Below are positions 10,526 through 22,740 of a stretch of 64,000 bases of DNA, piece by piece. This DNA is from Ascochyta rabiei (Eukaryota > Ascomycota > Dothideomycetes > Pleosporales > Didymellaceae), in contig NC_082407.1 of NCBI RefSeq assembly GCF_004011695.2, positions 62,001-126,000 on the forward strand. The letters are read 5' to 3'. The position numbers were made by a program, and so were the translations under genes. Each line of letters opens with the position of its first letter. The first letter of the stretch is position 1. The notes beneath the pieces were generated by a model. It worked only from the letters and a program-made list of their open reading frames with translations. It was not told where the DNA came from and searched no databases.

Positions 10526-11314
10526 TGATGGATGAGCGATAGCTCGCTGAGTCTGGGTCTGTGCATCGACAAATCCAAGGTACATGGGGAAGGGTTGATA
10601 CGAGTATTGGTCCTCCACAGGCTCAAATGAGATCGCAAGCAAGACTGCCTGGTGAGAAGACGCCACCAGCAGCGCCGTTGACAGCTCCAGCCATGGCCTA
10701 CCCAATACCCATCGCAACTTCGCAGAAGCTTTTGCCCCATCGTCACCAGGGTTGGTGACTGTAAACGCAGTGGCATCGGGGACTCCATCTGCGTTCCAGT
10801 CGTCTCTGTGGGTGATGCTGATGAAGGAAGGCACCTCGCAGAAGATGCCCTTCGTGGGCGTGAACCTATCATGCACCATTTGGGTTCATCAGGAAGGAAA
10901 GCGTTTCACACGGGCAGAGCAGCCAGTGCAACCTCCCACTGTCGCGCCGCTGACCTCCCTGGACTTTTCAACTTTGTTTCACTATCGATTGCCGCTTTGA
11001 GGGCATCGATGAGCCCCTTCTTGAGCTTGGCATCGTGCTGACTGTTTGGAGTCACCTTGATCTTCCGGGGAGGACCGTCGCTGCCACATTCGATGGTCCA
11101 TGATGGCCCGCAGACTCCAGCACTGTCTTTGCAGTGTGGATTCAGACTGTCAATGATCTCACTGACATGACGCGCGACAATGTTGGCCTTGCCATCCCAG
11201 AGCAGATTTACACATGCTTTCCTTTGGAGCCTGCTGTACTTCGTCTCGTCTGTGTATTGAGGCAGCATTGCCGACGGTGTTCAAGAGCAGTGCGGTCAGG
11301 ATGGTAGCGAGCAT
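10517..11314 (-). pseudogene. Decayed gene for a small secreted protein, MULE inserted at its stop codon
   Basis: The start at 11314 gives MLATILTALLLNTVGNAAS, a clear signal peptide, followed by IHRRDE, a Kex2-like dibasic site. The reading frame then shifts: coherent peptide continues in another frame (ACVNLLWDGKANIVARH, then IKVTPNSQHDAKLKKGLIDA) after what looks like one extra A near 11215. It shifts again before MVHDRFTPTKGIFCEVPSF, which runs to the TAA at 10517-10519. No GT...AG intron of normal length joins these parts, so this is most likely a pseudogene; sequencing error at two or more sites is the alternative. The family is not recognised beyond 'secreted, cysteine-containing'. Confidence 0.65.
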
Positions 11315-11769
11315 GTTGAAGCGGCTAGGGATTTCTCTAAAGCCAGGCTGGTAGTGTGGATCGGGTCAAGGACCAAAGCGATACATATGCCTTGCCTGCT
11401 TGGCTCTCAATTCATGAAGTTCATAGGTGACTTCTGTTCAGCTCTGCAAGCTATTCGGTACCCATCCTAAGCTCACCTTGATCGTCCGACTCTTACTTAA
11501 CTTCTCAATATAGCGATTTCTGGAAGTAGAACGCAAGGTCGTAGAGAAGGGAAAACAGGCAGACTTCTAGCTTATACTAGTAACATATTGGCATGTTACA
11601 CTATGAAATATCTAACACACAGTATGTGTGAGGGGTCGGCTCAGCTCAAACCCACCCCAGCTACACCGAGCAAAATGGTACCGTGCCCCGACGATTGGAG
11701 GTACCGGGATCCGAACAGTGGATGTACCCGTGACACTAACAGAAAATTATTTGTCTAACCTCGATGTCC

Positions 11770-13401
11770 CTAAGGGTTCCGAATCACTACCCTCACACCT
11801 TGACTACCAGGCCGTACACCAGGTGTAACGTAATCCGCGTGCATCTTGATGTCCTCGATCCCCGTCTTGAAGAGCTCGAGTGTAGGGCCCTTCTGGGTCT
11901 GCAGCGCGCTGTCGTAGATGCTGTACTTGCGGAATATGCCAGCCGTGAAGGTTTGTAGCTCTTGATACGCAAGATTCATGCCAAGGCACTGGCGCGTACC
12001 CCTTGAGAATGTAAAATGGCGTCTTAATAGCTTGGGGTTCTCCAGGTACCGGTCAGGGCTGAACACTTCGGGATCTTCGTACCACGCAGGATGACGATTG
12101 ACGAGTGGCGCAGTCATACCGACTATTGTTCCAGCGGGTATGCGGAGTGTTTGCCCATTGGGATACGTAAAAATGAGCTCCTCGTCTGGAGCCACGCGAT
12201 CCTGGCGATGCGAACCAGCAGGGTAAAGACGGAGCGATTCTTCAATAAGCGCGTTGAGATAAGGCAATGTGTCGAGCGCTTTTGGGTCCGGGGCTTGGTC
12301 TAGATCAGGCATAACGGACTCTAACTCGTTCCTGAGCCGCACAAAGATGGAAGGATCGCTAAGGACATGATAAGTCAGAGCAGTAAGTGTTGAGGCCGTT
12401 GTGTCTGCCCCTGCTATTGTGAGGACCATTGCTTCGTCGACGAGGCGGGGCGTGGACTTTTCTTCAGAAGATATGTCACCGCGCAAGATCTCATGAAAGA
12501 TTGTTTGGCCTGGATCATCTTTCGCAGTCTGGCGGATGCCTTCAATCTTGGTGGTGAGATCCTACAACCAGCACTTAGCTCATGGTCTGGTTGTTGAGCT
12601 CAGATACCCATTACCTCAATAAAGCGAGCGAAAGCTGATATGGATGGGTTCAAAGCGATGAGCAACCGCGGTGGGAGACTCGCCAAGAGTGTCGGAACCC
12701 AGTGGAAGTGAACGCTGACATGAGACAAGCGTTCAGTGTTCAAGATCTTGAAAAATGGTGCATTGAGATCCTCCATCTCTAAACATCTTTGACCATCTCC
12801 AAGAGCGTAGACTTGAATGATGTCTTTGGTGGCAGCTTTGTATGCCGCGTTGAGTGCAACAGGAGTCCCGTTTCGCGCCCATACCTCCATGCGATGAAGC
12901 AATCTTGCCAATGTATCGTTGATGACTGGCATTAAACGGCGAACGTTCCGTTGCGAGAAGTAGCGACTCAGTAGAGCGCGACGTTGACGATGGAGTTGAT
13001 GATCCTTTGTTGGGAGCACTGACAGGTACTCGGCAAAAAGATTCAAGAATGTCTGTGCGCGTTCACGGCGTAGGTGAGGTGACAGTGGGTACAGCTGCTC
13101 GATGAAGCTCGGGTCATTCACGTGCACGACGTCAGGTCTTATTCGAACGATTGGACCGTATCTCTGGTGCATGGCCTCAATAACCCATACGTACTGACCG
13201 CCGCGTATAATATCATGGTAGGCACAGTACCAGGAAGTCAGAGCTGTTTTGAATCTTAAGCTGAAGTTGAAACAGAGGCCAAGCCACTATACCTGCGAGT
13301 CTCGGGCCTGGAATATGGGATAGCGGACTGAACCAGAGTCGGTATGCAGCGCGGCTCAAGAACAGAACAATGAGTAAGACACCAAAATTTACTGATGACA
13401 T
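11770..13401 (-). CDS. Cytochrome P450 monooxygenase (trichodiene-oxygenase-like class)
   Basis: Exons are 13401..13293, 13243..12615 and 12561..11770. Introns of 49 and 53 nt close in phase and give 509 aa, normal for a microsomal P450. An N-terminal membrane anchor (VNFGVLLIVLFLSRAAYRLW) is followed by the hinge HIPGPRLAALTSWY. AGADTTAS at about 296-303 is the I-helix oxygen-binding motif, ESLR at about 354-357 is the K-helix ExxR, and FSRGTRQCLG at 431-440 is the heme-binding loop with Cys438. All catalytic landmarks are intact. The pattern GGQYVWVIEAMHQRYGPIVRIRP after the hinge is typical of the large fungal group often annotated as trichodiene oxygenase-like (CYP58/CYP68 neighbourhood). 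The substrate is unknown. It sits tail-to-head with the MFS gene on the same strand, 1 kb apart, which suggests shared metabolism. The ATG at 13401 is used because the codon before it is GTG. Confidence 0.93.
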
Positions 13402-14384
13402 CACGTCGCGATCACTCTCCTGAGGGCGATGTTTTACAGCGCAGTGTTGTTGGAGTCAGCTTTGAAGCGCGGCATGAATCTTCGTCAGGCATCCCGCTGT
13501 CAGCTTAACTACCAGTAATGAGGTTAGTCTGCACTCCAGCACAGCTGAGCACTCACCGCTTCCAATTCTGCCGCGCCACCTTAGATGTTCCTCTCCTGGC
13601 GCCAAACCAAGTCTGCGCTAATGTAGCGTCAGTCGCCAAAGGTTTCGCTTAATCAAACTGGACACGCTCTGAGGCTTAACACTTCAGAGTTACTCGCAAT
13701 GCCAGATCAAAATCAAGCACCGCGCCTATGATTCCGCACACTTCTGCTCCCACAATTGCCAGACTGCTACTTCGATCACCGCCAGACTGACAGCGGACAG
13801 CACAGTGCGTGAGCGCTAGTAATCACGCGTACCAGCATTTAGTAGTGAGTCCAGAGTATGCAGTCGTGCACCCTCGCGTTTCTCCGCATCACTCTTTATG
13901 CCCTGTCGACGTTATACGAACCCCGATGCTGCACCTCGCCGTCGTTCCTTACCATGACGGGCGTCATCAACTACACGGTCAAGGATAGGATCAGAGTCGC
14001 CAGCCAACAGCGATGCAGTTCTTAAATACATCTGGGTGTGAAGCTATAGGCTGAAACCTTACGCAATTCTATGCGCTAGCATCTCCTAGGACCTCATTTG
14101 CCATCATGACCAGGGACTAAGGGCGGACGGGAGCATGTGTCATGCATCAGCAATTGACTTGCTGGCTGTCTTTGAAGTGTACGGCAACGCATAGCCCTCT
14201 GATTTCAGAGCTTAAGCAACATTGACTGTTTGTTTTAGGGATTTTGAGGTTCAGAACAGAGCAGATATTGTATTTTCCTATATTTTCCTACTTCTTGTAT
14301 TTGATCATGTAATCTTTCTTAGCGCCTCGAATTCTATGGTTGACTAAGTCTAATCAGGCTAGTACAGACTAGACTGGGCTGTAA
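13402..14384. other. Intergenic region between P450 and MFS genes
   Basis: About 1 kb with no recognisable gene. It should contain the P450 promoter (minus strand) and the MFS 3' end. A short direct repeat TATTTTCCTATATTTTCCTA occurs at about 14271-14290. Confidence 0.5.
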
Positions 14385-16218
14385 CTAGGTAGACCGTAGC
14401 TCATGAGAGGAAGCAGTCTCGGTCGCGGTACCTGCGTTAACCTTGTTCTTCCAGATCGATCCGTGCATGCTTTTTGGCACTCTGATCGCGAAAACGCTGA
14501 GAAAGAGCCCAATTCCACTCAAAATTACGCAGCTGTAGTATACGCTCCTGTACCCAAGGCCACCCAGTTCACCCCGAGGAAGATGCGCGTCGCCATATGT
14601 CATCTCGACGCCTTGTGCGACCGCTGTCAGCACAGCAAGGCCCAGAACGCTGCCGCCGACCTGCAGCGCGACGTTGAAGACACCAGCAGCGGCGCCTTGG
14701 TCCGACTTTGACGCGGAAGAGACGACGACAAAATTAGCGGTGATGTAGACGGCTCCAATACCGGCAATGTACAGTATCATACCTGGGAAGGTGTAGCGCC
14801 AGTACGAAGTGTGCTCGGTGATGAAGCTGAAGAGGAGCACGCCAGGGATGGAAAGAGCCCAGCCAATAATGAACTATTAGATTAAAAAATCAGTCAGCAC
14901 GTTCATTTGGTATTGTAGGACGTACACGTAAAAGAAAATGTGGTACCTTACCATTGGCCTTGCGCCGAGAATAGGTACGAGACGACCGGAAAGAGTATTG
15001 AAGATAAGGGCGCTTATGCCAAGTGGAATGAAGAGGACTGAGGTGTGGATAGCACTAGTGCCGTAGGACTGGAGCTGAACAGTGAGGAAGTAAGTGCAAG
15101 CCTGTCGTACGGCGTAGGTGTTGACGGCAAGGATCATCGTGAGGTTGAAGGATAAATCGCGGAATAAATGGGGAGCCAGGATTGCTTGAGGTGCCGAGCG
15201 CTCATACAGGATAAATGCAACAACCAGGAGAGTGGATACCACGAGAGTAGCGATGATTTTGGGGTCGTTCCATCCTTCTGTATTTGCTGAGGTGAGTGCG
15301 TAGGTGAGGAGGAGGATACCAGGAATACCAAGAGAGATGCCTAGAGCGTCGAATCGAACCAGACGCTCACGGACCGATTGTAAGAGCTCTTTCTTTGCTG
15401 GCGCCGGCTCACTGTTGGCTTCAACCCCTCCGTCAACGGGATGCGGAGTTGCAGCGCGAGGAGAGGGGACCCGTGGAAGGACAACATAGGCCGCTGGAAT
15501 GACGACGCCTGAGATGATCAGAGACATCCAGAAGATCCACCTCCAGCCCAAGGTTGCTGTGAGAACGCCACCAAGGACGAGTCCGATGATGAAGCCCAAG
15601 GAACCTGCAGCACCCCATATTCCAAGAGCTTTGGCCTTCAATGTTGGATCGGTGAAATGTAGGGCAATATGTGCTTGCGCTGGAGGAATGGTGAACGCGG
15701 CACCTATTCCCTGAAATGCTCTGGCGATGACAAGTCCTAAGAAACTCGGAGACACAGCGCATACCAGACTGAACAACGCGAAGAAAACCATGCCAAAAAG
15801 CAGAACGCGACGATGTCTAGGCTCGATGTTAGCTAAGTCCCTGAGGAGATCAAGCTGTAGTGTAAGCCAACCCGATGATGTCTCCTCCACGGCCGCCCAG
15901 GAGAAGAAAACCGCCAAACGTTAGAGCGTAGGCGGAGATGATCCATTGGAGATCGCTAGTGTTGATGTTGAAGTCTTTCTGAATCGTCGGCAGTGCAATG
16001 GTGATTGCGCTTAAGTTTGCAAGGTCGAGAAACATAGCAGAGCAGCTACGGGTCACGTGTTAGTACAAGGCTAGAGCACGTGATATAAATACCCACACGA
16101 CCACTAGAATGTAGTAAGGACTGCTCTCTGCGATGCGATCTGGAAGAGTCTGAATTCGTTGGAAAAACATTGCGAGTGGTCGCAAACTGTCGTCTGCTCC
16201 AACGCGTGAGAGGTGCAT
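14385..16218 (-). CDS. MFS drug:H+ antiporter (14-TM, DHA2-type efflux pump)
   Basis: Exons are 16218..16097, 16045..15872, 15816..14952 and 14873..14385. Introns of 51, 55 and 78 nt are in phase; the second contains a good GCTAAC branch site. The product is 549 aa. Features seen are SAMFLDLANLSAITIALPTI in TM1, LQWIISAYALTFGGFLLLGGRGGDIIGHRRV (TM2 plus the G-x-x-D-x-x-G-x-R-x signature loop), a motif-C-like Gly/Pro-rich helix (AAGSLGFIIGLVLGGVL), a long charged central loop (PSPRAATPHPVDGG onward) and helices to about residue 515. This is the DHA2 family used for export of toxins, drugs and metabolites through the plasma membrane. The specific cargo cannot be read. Its neighbour downstream on the same strand is the P450. 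Confidence 0.92.
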
Positions 16219-17059
16219 AGCTTCAAGATTCTGAGACTGTTTTGGAGAGTGCTGGTGGGTTCAAGGGCGAACATTTACGGTCGCTACGCCCTCAGAAGCA
16301 CTGCGCCCTTCGCCCTTAATCCAAAGTGGGGCTACTGAGTTTGGACTAGCTCCGGGAATGACGTGTGGGCTGCTGTCGTACGCCATACGGTACCTTTAGA
16401 GTACAGTAGATGCAACCAATCAAAGCCAGACGGAGAGCTGCCGGAACAAGAACTGAGTGTTCCATTGAATCAATGGCCTAAAACTTCGAAATCTGTACTG
16501 TAAGCCGCCCTTATGCAGAGAAGCTCATCTAGATTAGGCCTTAGCCAGGCTATTCCTGGGAGGGCGTTGCTACATGAATAATTCTCCGGATCTTGAATTC
16601 GTTGCCGCATACATATGTATGGGCCTAAACGGAGCTAACCAAGAAGAGCTTGACTGATCAAGGCGCGAAATGACCCTGCCGCTGCGATCTTATTCCAAGA
16701 CAGCGAGGCAGGCCTCAACACCCGCAGAGGATCCACGCAGCTCCAGGATACTTGCTGTTTTCATCGTAGATGGAAGTAATTCAAAGATCTTTTCTTGTTA
16801 GGCAAGGCATTCATGAACGAACACACGTAAAAGGTATAAAATGTCAGCCGCTGTCTTGCTCCACACTGTCCAGCAGGTCTTCTAGTAGTATTCCTTGACC
16901 ATGTCGATAGAGCATCTGTCGTTCTCAAGCGATTCTGACCCCTGAGACTCAGCACCAGGCCACACGAGATGCCCGAGGATAAACGAGGTCAGTTATACCG
17001 CAGAGAGGGCTCCGAAAAGCATCCCTGGGATCCAGAATCCAGAAGAGACACGGTCGCTC
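16219..17059. other. Intergenic region upstream of the MFS gene
   Basis: No gene recognised. Short open frames on the minus strand near 16761-16955 carry no family signature. Confidence 0.45.
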
Positions 17060-17560
17060 GTGGACGACCAATATTGTGTTGCAGCAACAAGAGCAATCCT
17101 GCAAGAAGCAGAAGTGCGCCCTGATTGCGTTCTGTCGGGGAAAACACTGCGTCCGACTACCCACTCAAAACCGCTCAAGGATGGCTTGAGAAGTGCCTCA
17201 CGACAGAGCTCCATAGCACTTCTGGACCTGCATACAAGCATAGCGGAAAGATCACAAACAGTCTTCACGAAGTCCCACCCGACGATCTTGTTGAGATCCA
17301 GACCGAGCACACCACAATTTGCACAGACAGAACCGCGACGGAAGTTCGCGACTAAAGGCTCTACCCGACCAACTCCTTGCAATCGCCGACCCTGACGATA
17401 GCGAGAATTCGAATCTCCACCTGATCGAGACACACGGGGCCCGTTTACCATATGCCGCCTTGAGCTATTGCTGGGGTGAAATGGGGACTGCATGGCTGTG
17501 CACAAAAAGCGATCTAGACCCACCTGGGGCACACGGTGTCTATGGCTCTCCTGTTTGGTT
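17060..17560 (+). pseudogene. Fragment of a HET-domain (heterokaryon incompatibility) gene
   Basis: Coherent HET-type peptide is spread over plus-strand frames. WLEKCLTTELHSTSG and PPDDLVEIQTEHTTICTD lie at about 17185-17325. After a frame change, SNLHLIETHGARLPYAALSYCWGE (given here in parts: HLIETHGARLPYAALSY and CWGEMGTAWL) lies at about 17410-17500. The Y-A-A-L-S-Y-C-W-G block is the first conserved box of PF06985. The downstream boxes (DALCI-Q-D etc.) are missing: after about 17530 the sequence is no longer HET-like. This is a truncated, frame-broken relic. A 242-codon open frame on the opposite strand covers the same stretch and is a shadow. Confidence 0.7.
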
Positions 17561-20500
17561 GGGAAAAGCTCTGTCTGCCAATCTGGACGGGCGTAGAAGG
17601 CTTGTGTTCCTTGAAGAATGGCGGCTTTACTTAAACACTTTACACGACTCGAGCGCGCTGACGAATATTGCGGTAAGATAGCGCACGCTATGGTACACAT
17701 GCTTACTCTGTTAACTATCACAATCCACAGTCACTGTCTGCGACGTAGCCATTGTAAAGGCCACGACTATCAAAGCAACAGGTCGCAGACTTACTTTCCA
17801 GCGTCTGAGATGGATGACGTGCGCAGTTTTGGTCTGGTCCTGACCGCTTGTGTGGTGTTCCTCACGACCTGCATACTTGCGCGTAGTGTGCGAGGAGGGC
17901 AGTGTGTATTTTACAGGGCGGACTCGTTCGTGTGCGAGAATTCAGCGGTGTTGCGTACGTCGTCGCCATATGAGAACGTCTAGACAAAGCAGCGGAGCAG
18001 ACCAAAAGAGCAGCCTGCTTTAGGAAGGTGGTGGCCAATATATGAGGGACGATGGTGGGGAGGAGCTGAGTAATCTGCCGGTTGGGGTTCGAAGTTCTTC
18101 AAGATACCTAATTAAGAAAAAAGTGCCAGTTGTGCTGTCCACCATCTCGCCGACCGCTGATTCTACGATTCACTTGTGGGAATGCAACTCAACACTTGCA
18201 ACGTTCGTCAGTGCAGGGCTTTACACATCTTGGAATGACCGCTGCATGCAAGCCTCTAGCTTGCACGATTGAGCAAAAACCCCAGTGATGAGCACGCATA
18301 TGCAAACACATCTATGCGCTCTGCTGATCAGCATGGGTGGAAATACCTTGTCAGCGGGAGAAAGCCCTCGGCAATAAGACCGAATCTCGACCAGCAGCGG
18401 CACCCAGACAGTTATGACCCAAAGAGAGGTTTCTCGCAGAAGGAGACATGCACAGACAGAGAGACGTGGATCTCGTCGATGTCGTTGGTGGCGCACTAGG
18501 CGGTTTCGTGGTGCTGAGACGGAGGCTGACTCTGCAGCGCGTCATGGCGCGTTAGGTCGCGCTCAGGCAGCTGTCTGCACCGAACGCGATCACAACGACA
18601 GATATGTCCTTACCACACCTTGAGTCCGAGGTGCACAACGATGTGACCCGTCATAAATGTACGTAGAGTGGAGACATGATCTTTCTCAGGTCTGAACGCT
18701 ACCAGGCTCACAGTTTGTCCACCCGTGCTGCAAAAGCTGTGACCGCTTACCCGTCAAGCACTCCTCATGCACTGACGCCTCCACGGCCTTGTCGTTGGAG
18801 TCTGGCTAGCGGTTCCTCATCACACGTCCGACATGGGGACGTTGGTGTTATTTCATTCTCATCAGCTCCTCCACCCTTCCACACCCAATATAAACTCTAC
18901 AGCAAACACTAGCCCCGCGCAGAGCTGCCTCTCACATACCAACCACACCGCACAGTGACACCACCAGCACATTCCCAGCAGCTGCAGACCTGAGTCGTCA
19001 TCCGACCGATGCTGTTGCTCTCCTGATTCCTTGCTACGGATCCTTGATCTGAATGCAACTCGAGACAGCTGGTGTGCTGGATAACTTAGGTCATTTCCAC
19101 GGCCTCATACACCGTCTACCTTGTCACACACACACTAGTCACCAGGACCTTACAAACCGCGACAAGTGTGGAGTAGACACGCTTCGAATGCCCTCGCGCA
19201 ACGTCCCACTCATTATTGAAAGTAGAGTGTAAGATTGATGGTTGACAAACGTTAGAAGACGTACTACTATTAAGTAAGTACTCTCATAAAATGGTGTTCA
19301 GCATTAGTGGAAACCACCTTCCAAAACTTATTAGAGGAGCGACTGAGCGAGATCCATCACGTGTCCCAGTCAACCGCCACACTTCCTCCCTAGCCACAGG
19401 TGGCTGTAATCAGGCTGTGTGCTTGTGAACCCCCGCCTTTACATCTCGTCGCTTGCACGCTTGCACACAACAGCACCTTGTCTCCCTCGGGCAGCTGCGC
19501 GGGACTCGTCACGTGCCAACCTGCCGCCTATCGTGAATCTTGGGATCAGGCGTGATGGATGCGTGAATCTTCACAGCTACGGAGATGAATAGCATCTTGA
19601 CGCTGCAAAGAGCATAGCAGAGCGTGACGCACTCTCTGATTTGGTGTTGTTGCGCTGTTGTTGCACGCTCGCACGCCTGCGCGCTCTGCTAGCTGCAGCA
19701 GCTGTGGTGCGAATAAACCATACACACACACATACACGTGATTGGCATTATAACGTAATTCTACTTGATATAGAAAGCTGGTATGCACCTCTATTGCGCA
19801 ACTTCCCATGTCCTCATTCACGCTGAAGAGAAACCCCACACTCTGCTCCCGAGTCAACGCAAACCAACAACACTATGCAGCTCTGCAGCCGCGATGTCCA
19901 AAGACCAGGCTACGTGTTCTTTCACTCGTTGCACGATTTCGCACCTCCTCGTACCCCGAAGCGCTTGTAGAGAAGTCCGATGTCAACGGTCAATATTCGA
20001 GCTCGACGGCAGACACTGTGGAGACGTCGGTTGGGGACAGGGCCGCAGCGGGAGCAGCCTGGCGCGTGGGCGGACTGCGGGTACCGGCAGCGCGGCGCCA
20101 ATACCGGTACCGGTACAAAACAACGTGGCCGTGACAGGTGACAGACGATAGCGCACTTCCTAGCTCCAACGTAGATTCAACGACCTGCTTCTCTTTTCCT
20201 TTTAAGATGTAGAAGTTTTTGCGATAGTATCATGCTTTGTCGATTACGCGGAGACGAGGATCCGGACTGAATTGCAAACTCCACGCGCGCTGTCAAATTC
20301 CAGCTGTCCCACGGGCGACTTCAAAGCCACCTATTTGCACCTGTAGACGCGTCGCGTGATGCGACGACCTCGCCCTGGCAAGCTATTAAATCTCAACGCT
20401 GTGCTTCCAAGTCCACGCTGAGCCTGATCCTCCGCATCGCACGTCTCCATGTCGCGATACATGCGTCTGCGCGTCTAGCTTCACCGGGCATGGCGCCGCA

Positions 20501-22740
20501 ACGCGTTGGATATTGAGGTGCGTGGCGTGAGCGGTTGACGCTTGTATGGCACGCATTTCGAGCGCTGGGCTAGCGGGATATTCTGTGCACTCGGTCTTGC
20601 AGTCCTGCTGCGCCATATGCAGCACTGGATTCTCTAGCAGCTGTTCAGCCTCTTCTTTGTCTAGAACACTGTTGTCTCGACATGAAGTTTTACACAATAC
20701 TCTAATCTGAGAGGATTTGATTATATAATAATCTGAGAGGATTTGATTATATAATAATCAGATTGTGATTTCCGTCTTCAGCAATCGTTTTGGGCGTTGG
20801 CTGTATAAAGAGTGACATTCTTAAAGAGACATGGTGATGTTTTGGCAGGGCTAAAAAAAGTGTAGCGTTTTCAGCCTCGAATTGTGCCTGTGGTCTGACC
20901 CACATGAAACGTTATCGTATTCTTCCTTGGCCTCGAAAAGAGCCGATTCGGGATGTTCGTAAAAATAAAGGCCTCCCGCGGCTTACAGAGTGCCGCTCGA
21001 AGGCGCCTTCTTGGCCACAGTAATGGTTGAGCTGAGGAAAGCCCGCGATTGTCTGTACCGCCCGTTATGCGTCAAAACCTCATGTGAAGGCGAGAATACG
21101 GCTTGGCAGAGTGACGATGCATTGTGACAGAAGATGCTCCGAAAGTATAACGCGAGGGTAGATCCCACAGAGAGTCTTCGCATTACACAGCACATAGTCC
21201 TCCAACACCTCGAGCCTCAAAACCAAGCTCAGCATCTGGACAGCAAAATGCAGTTAGTTTTATTACTGCCCTCCTTTTTGCAGGTGCTTTAGAGATGCCG
21301 CCCTGCTTACCGCTTGAGAACTGGACGACACCGGCCTGAGCACGGAAATGGAAGGCTGGACGCTCACGGCCACATTCTCCTGCGAGGAAATTCAAGACCT
21401 TGACGCGTCCTAGCGTCTAGATATATCTAAGCGCGCTATTAATCTGGACCTAGACGCCACCGCGCAGCTCGTGAACGCAACCCTCGCTGCAAGGAACGAA
21501 GGCGAGCTGCTTAACGGGCGCGCAGCATCCAACACCACCACTGACATAGGCGAAGACGGCATCGACTACAGCTGCCACACCTCCGTTCGCAAGACCATCG
21601 GTGAAGCGATTCGCGCGCTCTGCAAAAACAGCGCATGCAACGACATGCGCAAGTACACTCGCCGCATCAACTAAACCAATAGCGGCGCTATCCCAAAGAA
21701 GAACATCGAGGTGCGCGCCACTGGCCCCCATGCAGGCAAGAGCACACACGATTACCTCCAGGCGGCAGCCCTGTCGACGGCCAATGACAAGACCGCTACG
21801 CCTGCCTGACAAGCGGCACCACCAAATCGGCAATCAGCGGTGGGGAGGGGGTACTGCAACATGTCCAAGTTCAAGTTCACAAACTTCATCCAGATTGACC
21901 GCCGCATAAACAGGGCTATGAAAGACCAGCTCAAGCTCAACATGGACATGTCTGACACGGATGGTGGGTATGAACTAGGACTAGACGGCAACTTGTCTTG
22001 ACAGAGCGTATTACTTACCGAGTCGCCAGGCATGTGTGTCACCTAGGAAATGTTCACGGCTGTAGCGAGGGACATGAATCCTTTTGGCGGTCCGTTGCCG
22101 TCTCTTTCATCCACTACGTACCATCACTTCGACAAAGCGTGTTCCTTCCGTTGGTTGACATCATCTCTACTGTTCTACGTTTCATTACGATAAGGCTACT
22201 GATCTCCTTAGTCTTACGGTTTATACACTCTCTTCTCTTACTATTCTAGGTATCTCCATTACTGTCATCCTACCTTTCCTTCTAGTACCTCTTTTTCTTG
22301 ATCCGCACTCCAAAGCATCTGTACGCACCGAGTAGCTGGGAAAAAAAGAAGTGAAAAACGACGGAGACCCGCGCTACAGCTGCCCAGAGATTCTGAGGTT
22401 ACAACGTTTGAATATAGCGGCTAGCGTCTCTAGTAGAACCTGAGCAATAGAGGAGACAGCAGATGTACGCTCTTCGTCCATATTCTTTGGCTTAGCCGCC
22501 CCTGCCATCGCCTCCGCTCACTAAAAGCCGAGCGGGACATACACGGGACTTTGGCAGTCAGCAGATCAGAATCTTCCTAGCTGCCACGTGATAGAGCAGC
22601 GCTAACAATAGACACAGGACAACAGCGTAGAATCCGCAGTGCACACAGGAACGCCCCCCAACAGCAACGGCCCCTCCCTCCCCAGTCCAGCACACCATCC
22701 AAAACCCCGCTGTCAAAACCCCCCAATTTCCAAATTCGCC
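17561..22740. other. Long stretch without recognised genes
   Basis: About 5 kb with only short open frames on both strands. Items seen: a 26 bp tandem duplication at 20704-20755, and GC-rich open frames at 21183-21395 (minus) and 21440-21700 (plus/minus overlap) with no identifiable product. A short plus-strand frame at 21861-22001 starts MSKFKFTNFIQIDRRINRAM and is unidentified. The composition is not strongly AT-biased, so this is not an obvious RIP-degraded transposon block. Confidence 0.4.
20704..20755. repeat. Perfect 2 x 26 bp tandem duplication
   Basis: The unit starting AATCTGAGAGGATTTGATTA occurs twice head-to-tail without a mismatch, followed by a partial third start (AATCAGATT). 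Confidence 0.9.

Noticed and set aside
15841..15871. 31 nt intron in the MFS gene
   Set aside because: It would close in phase but is too short. The 55 nt alternative (15817-15871) has a GCTAAC branch site and restores the conserved GHRRV loop.
16993..17721. 242-codon minus-strand open frame
   Set aside because: It lies antisense to HET-type peptide on the plus strand and has no family features of its own.
21440..22001. Gene on either strand in this GC-richer stretch
   Set aside because: Plus and minus frames overlap with similar lengths, no splice model closes, and no family is recognised.
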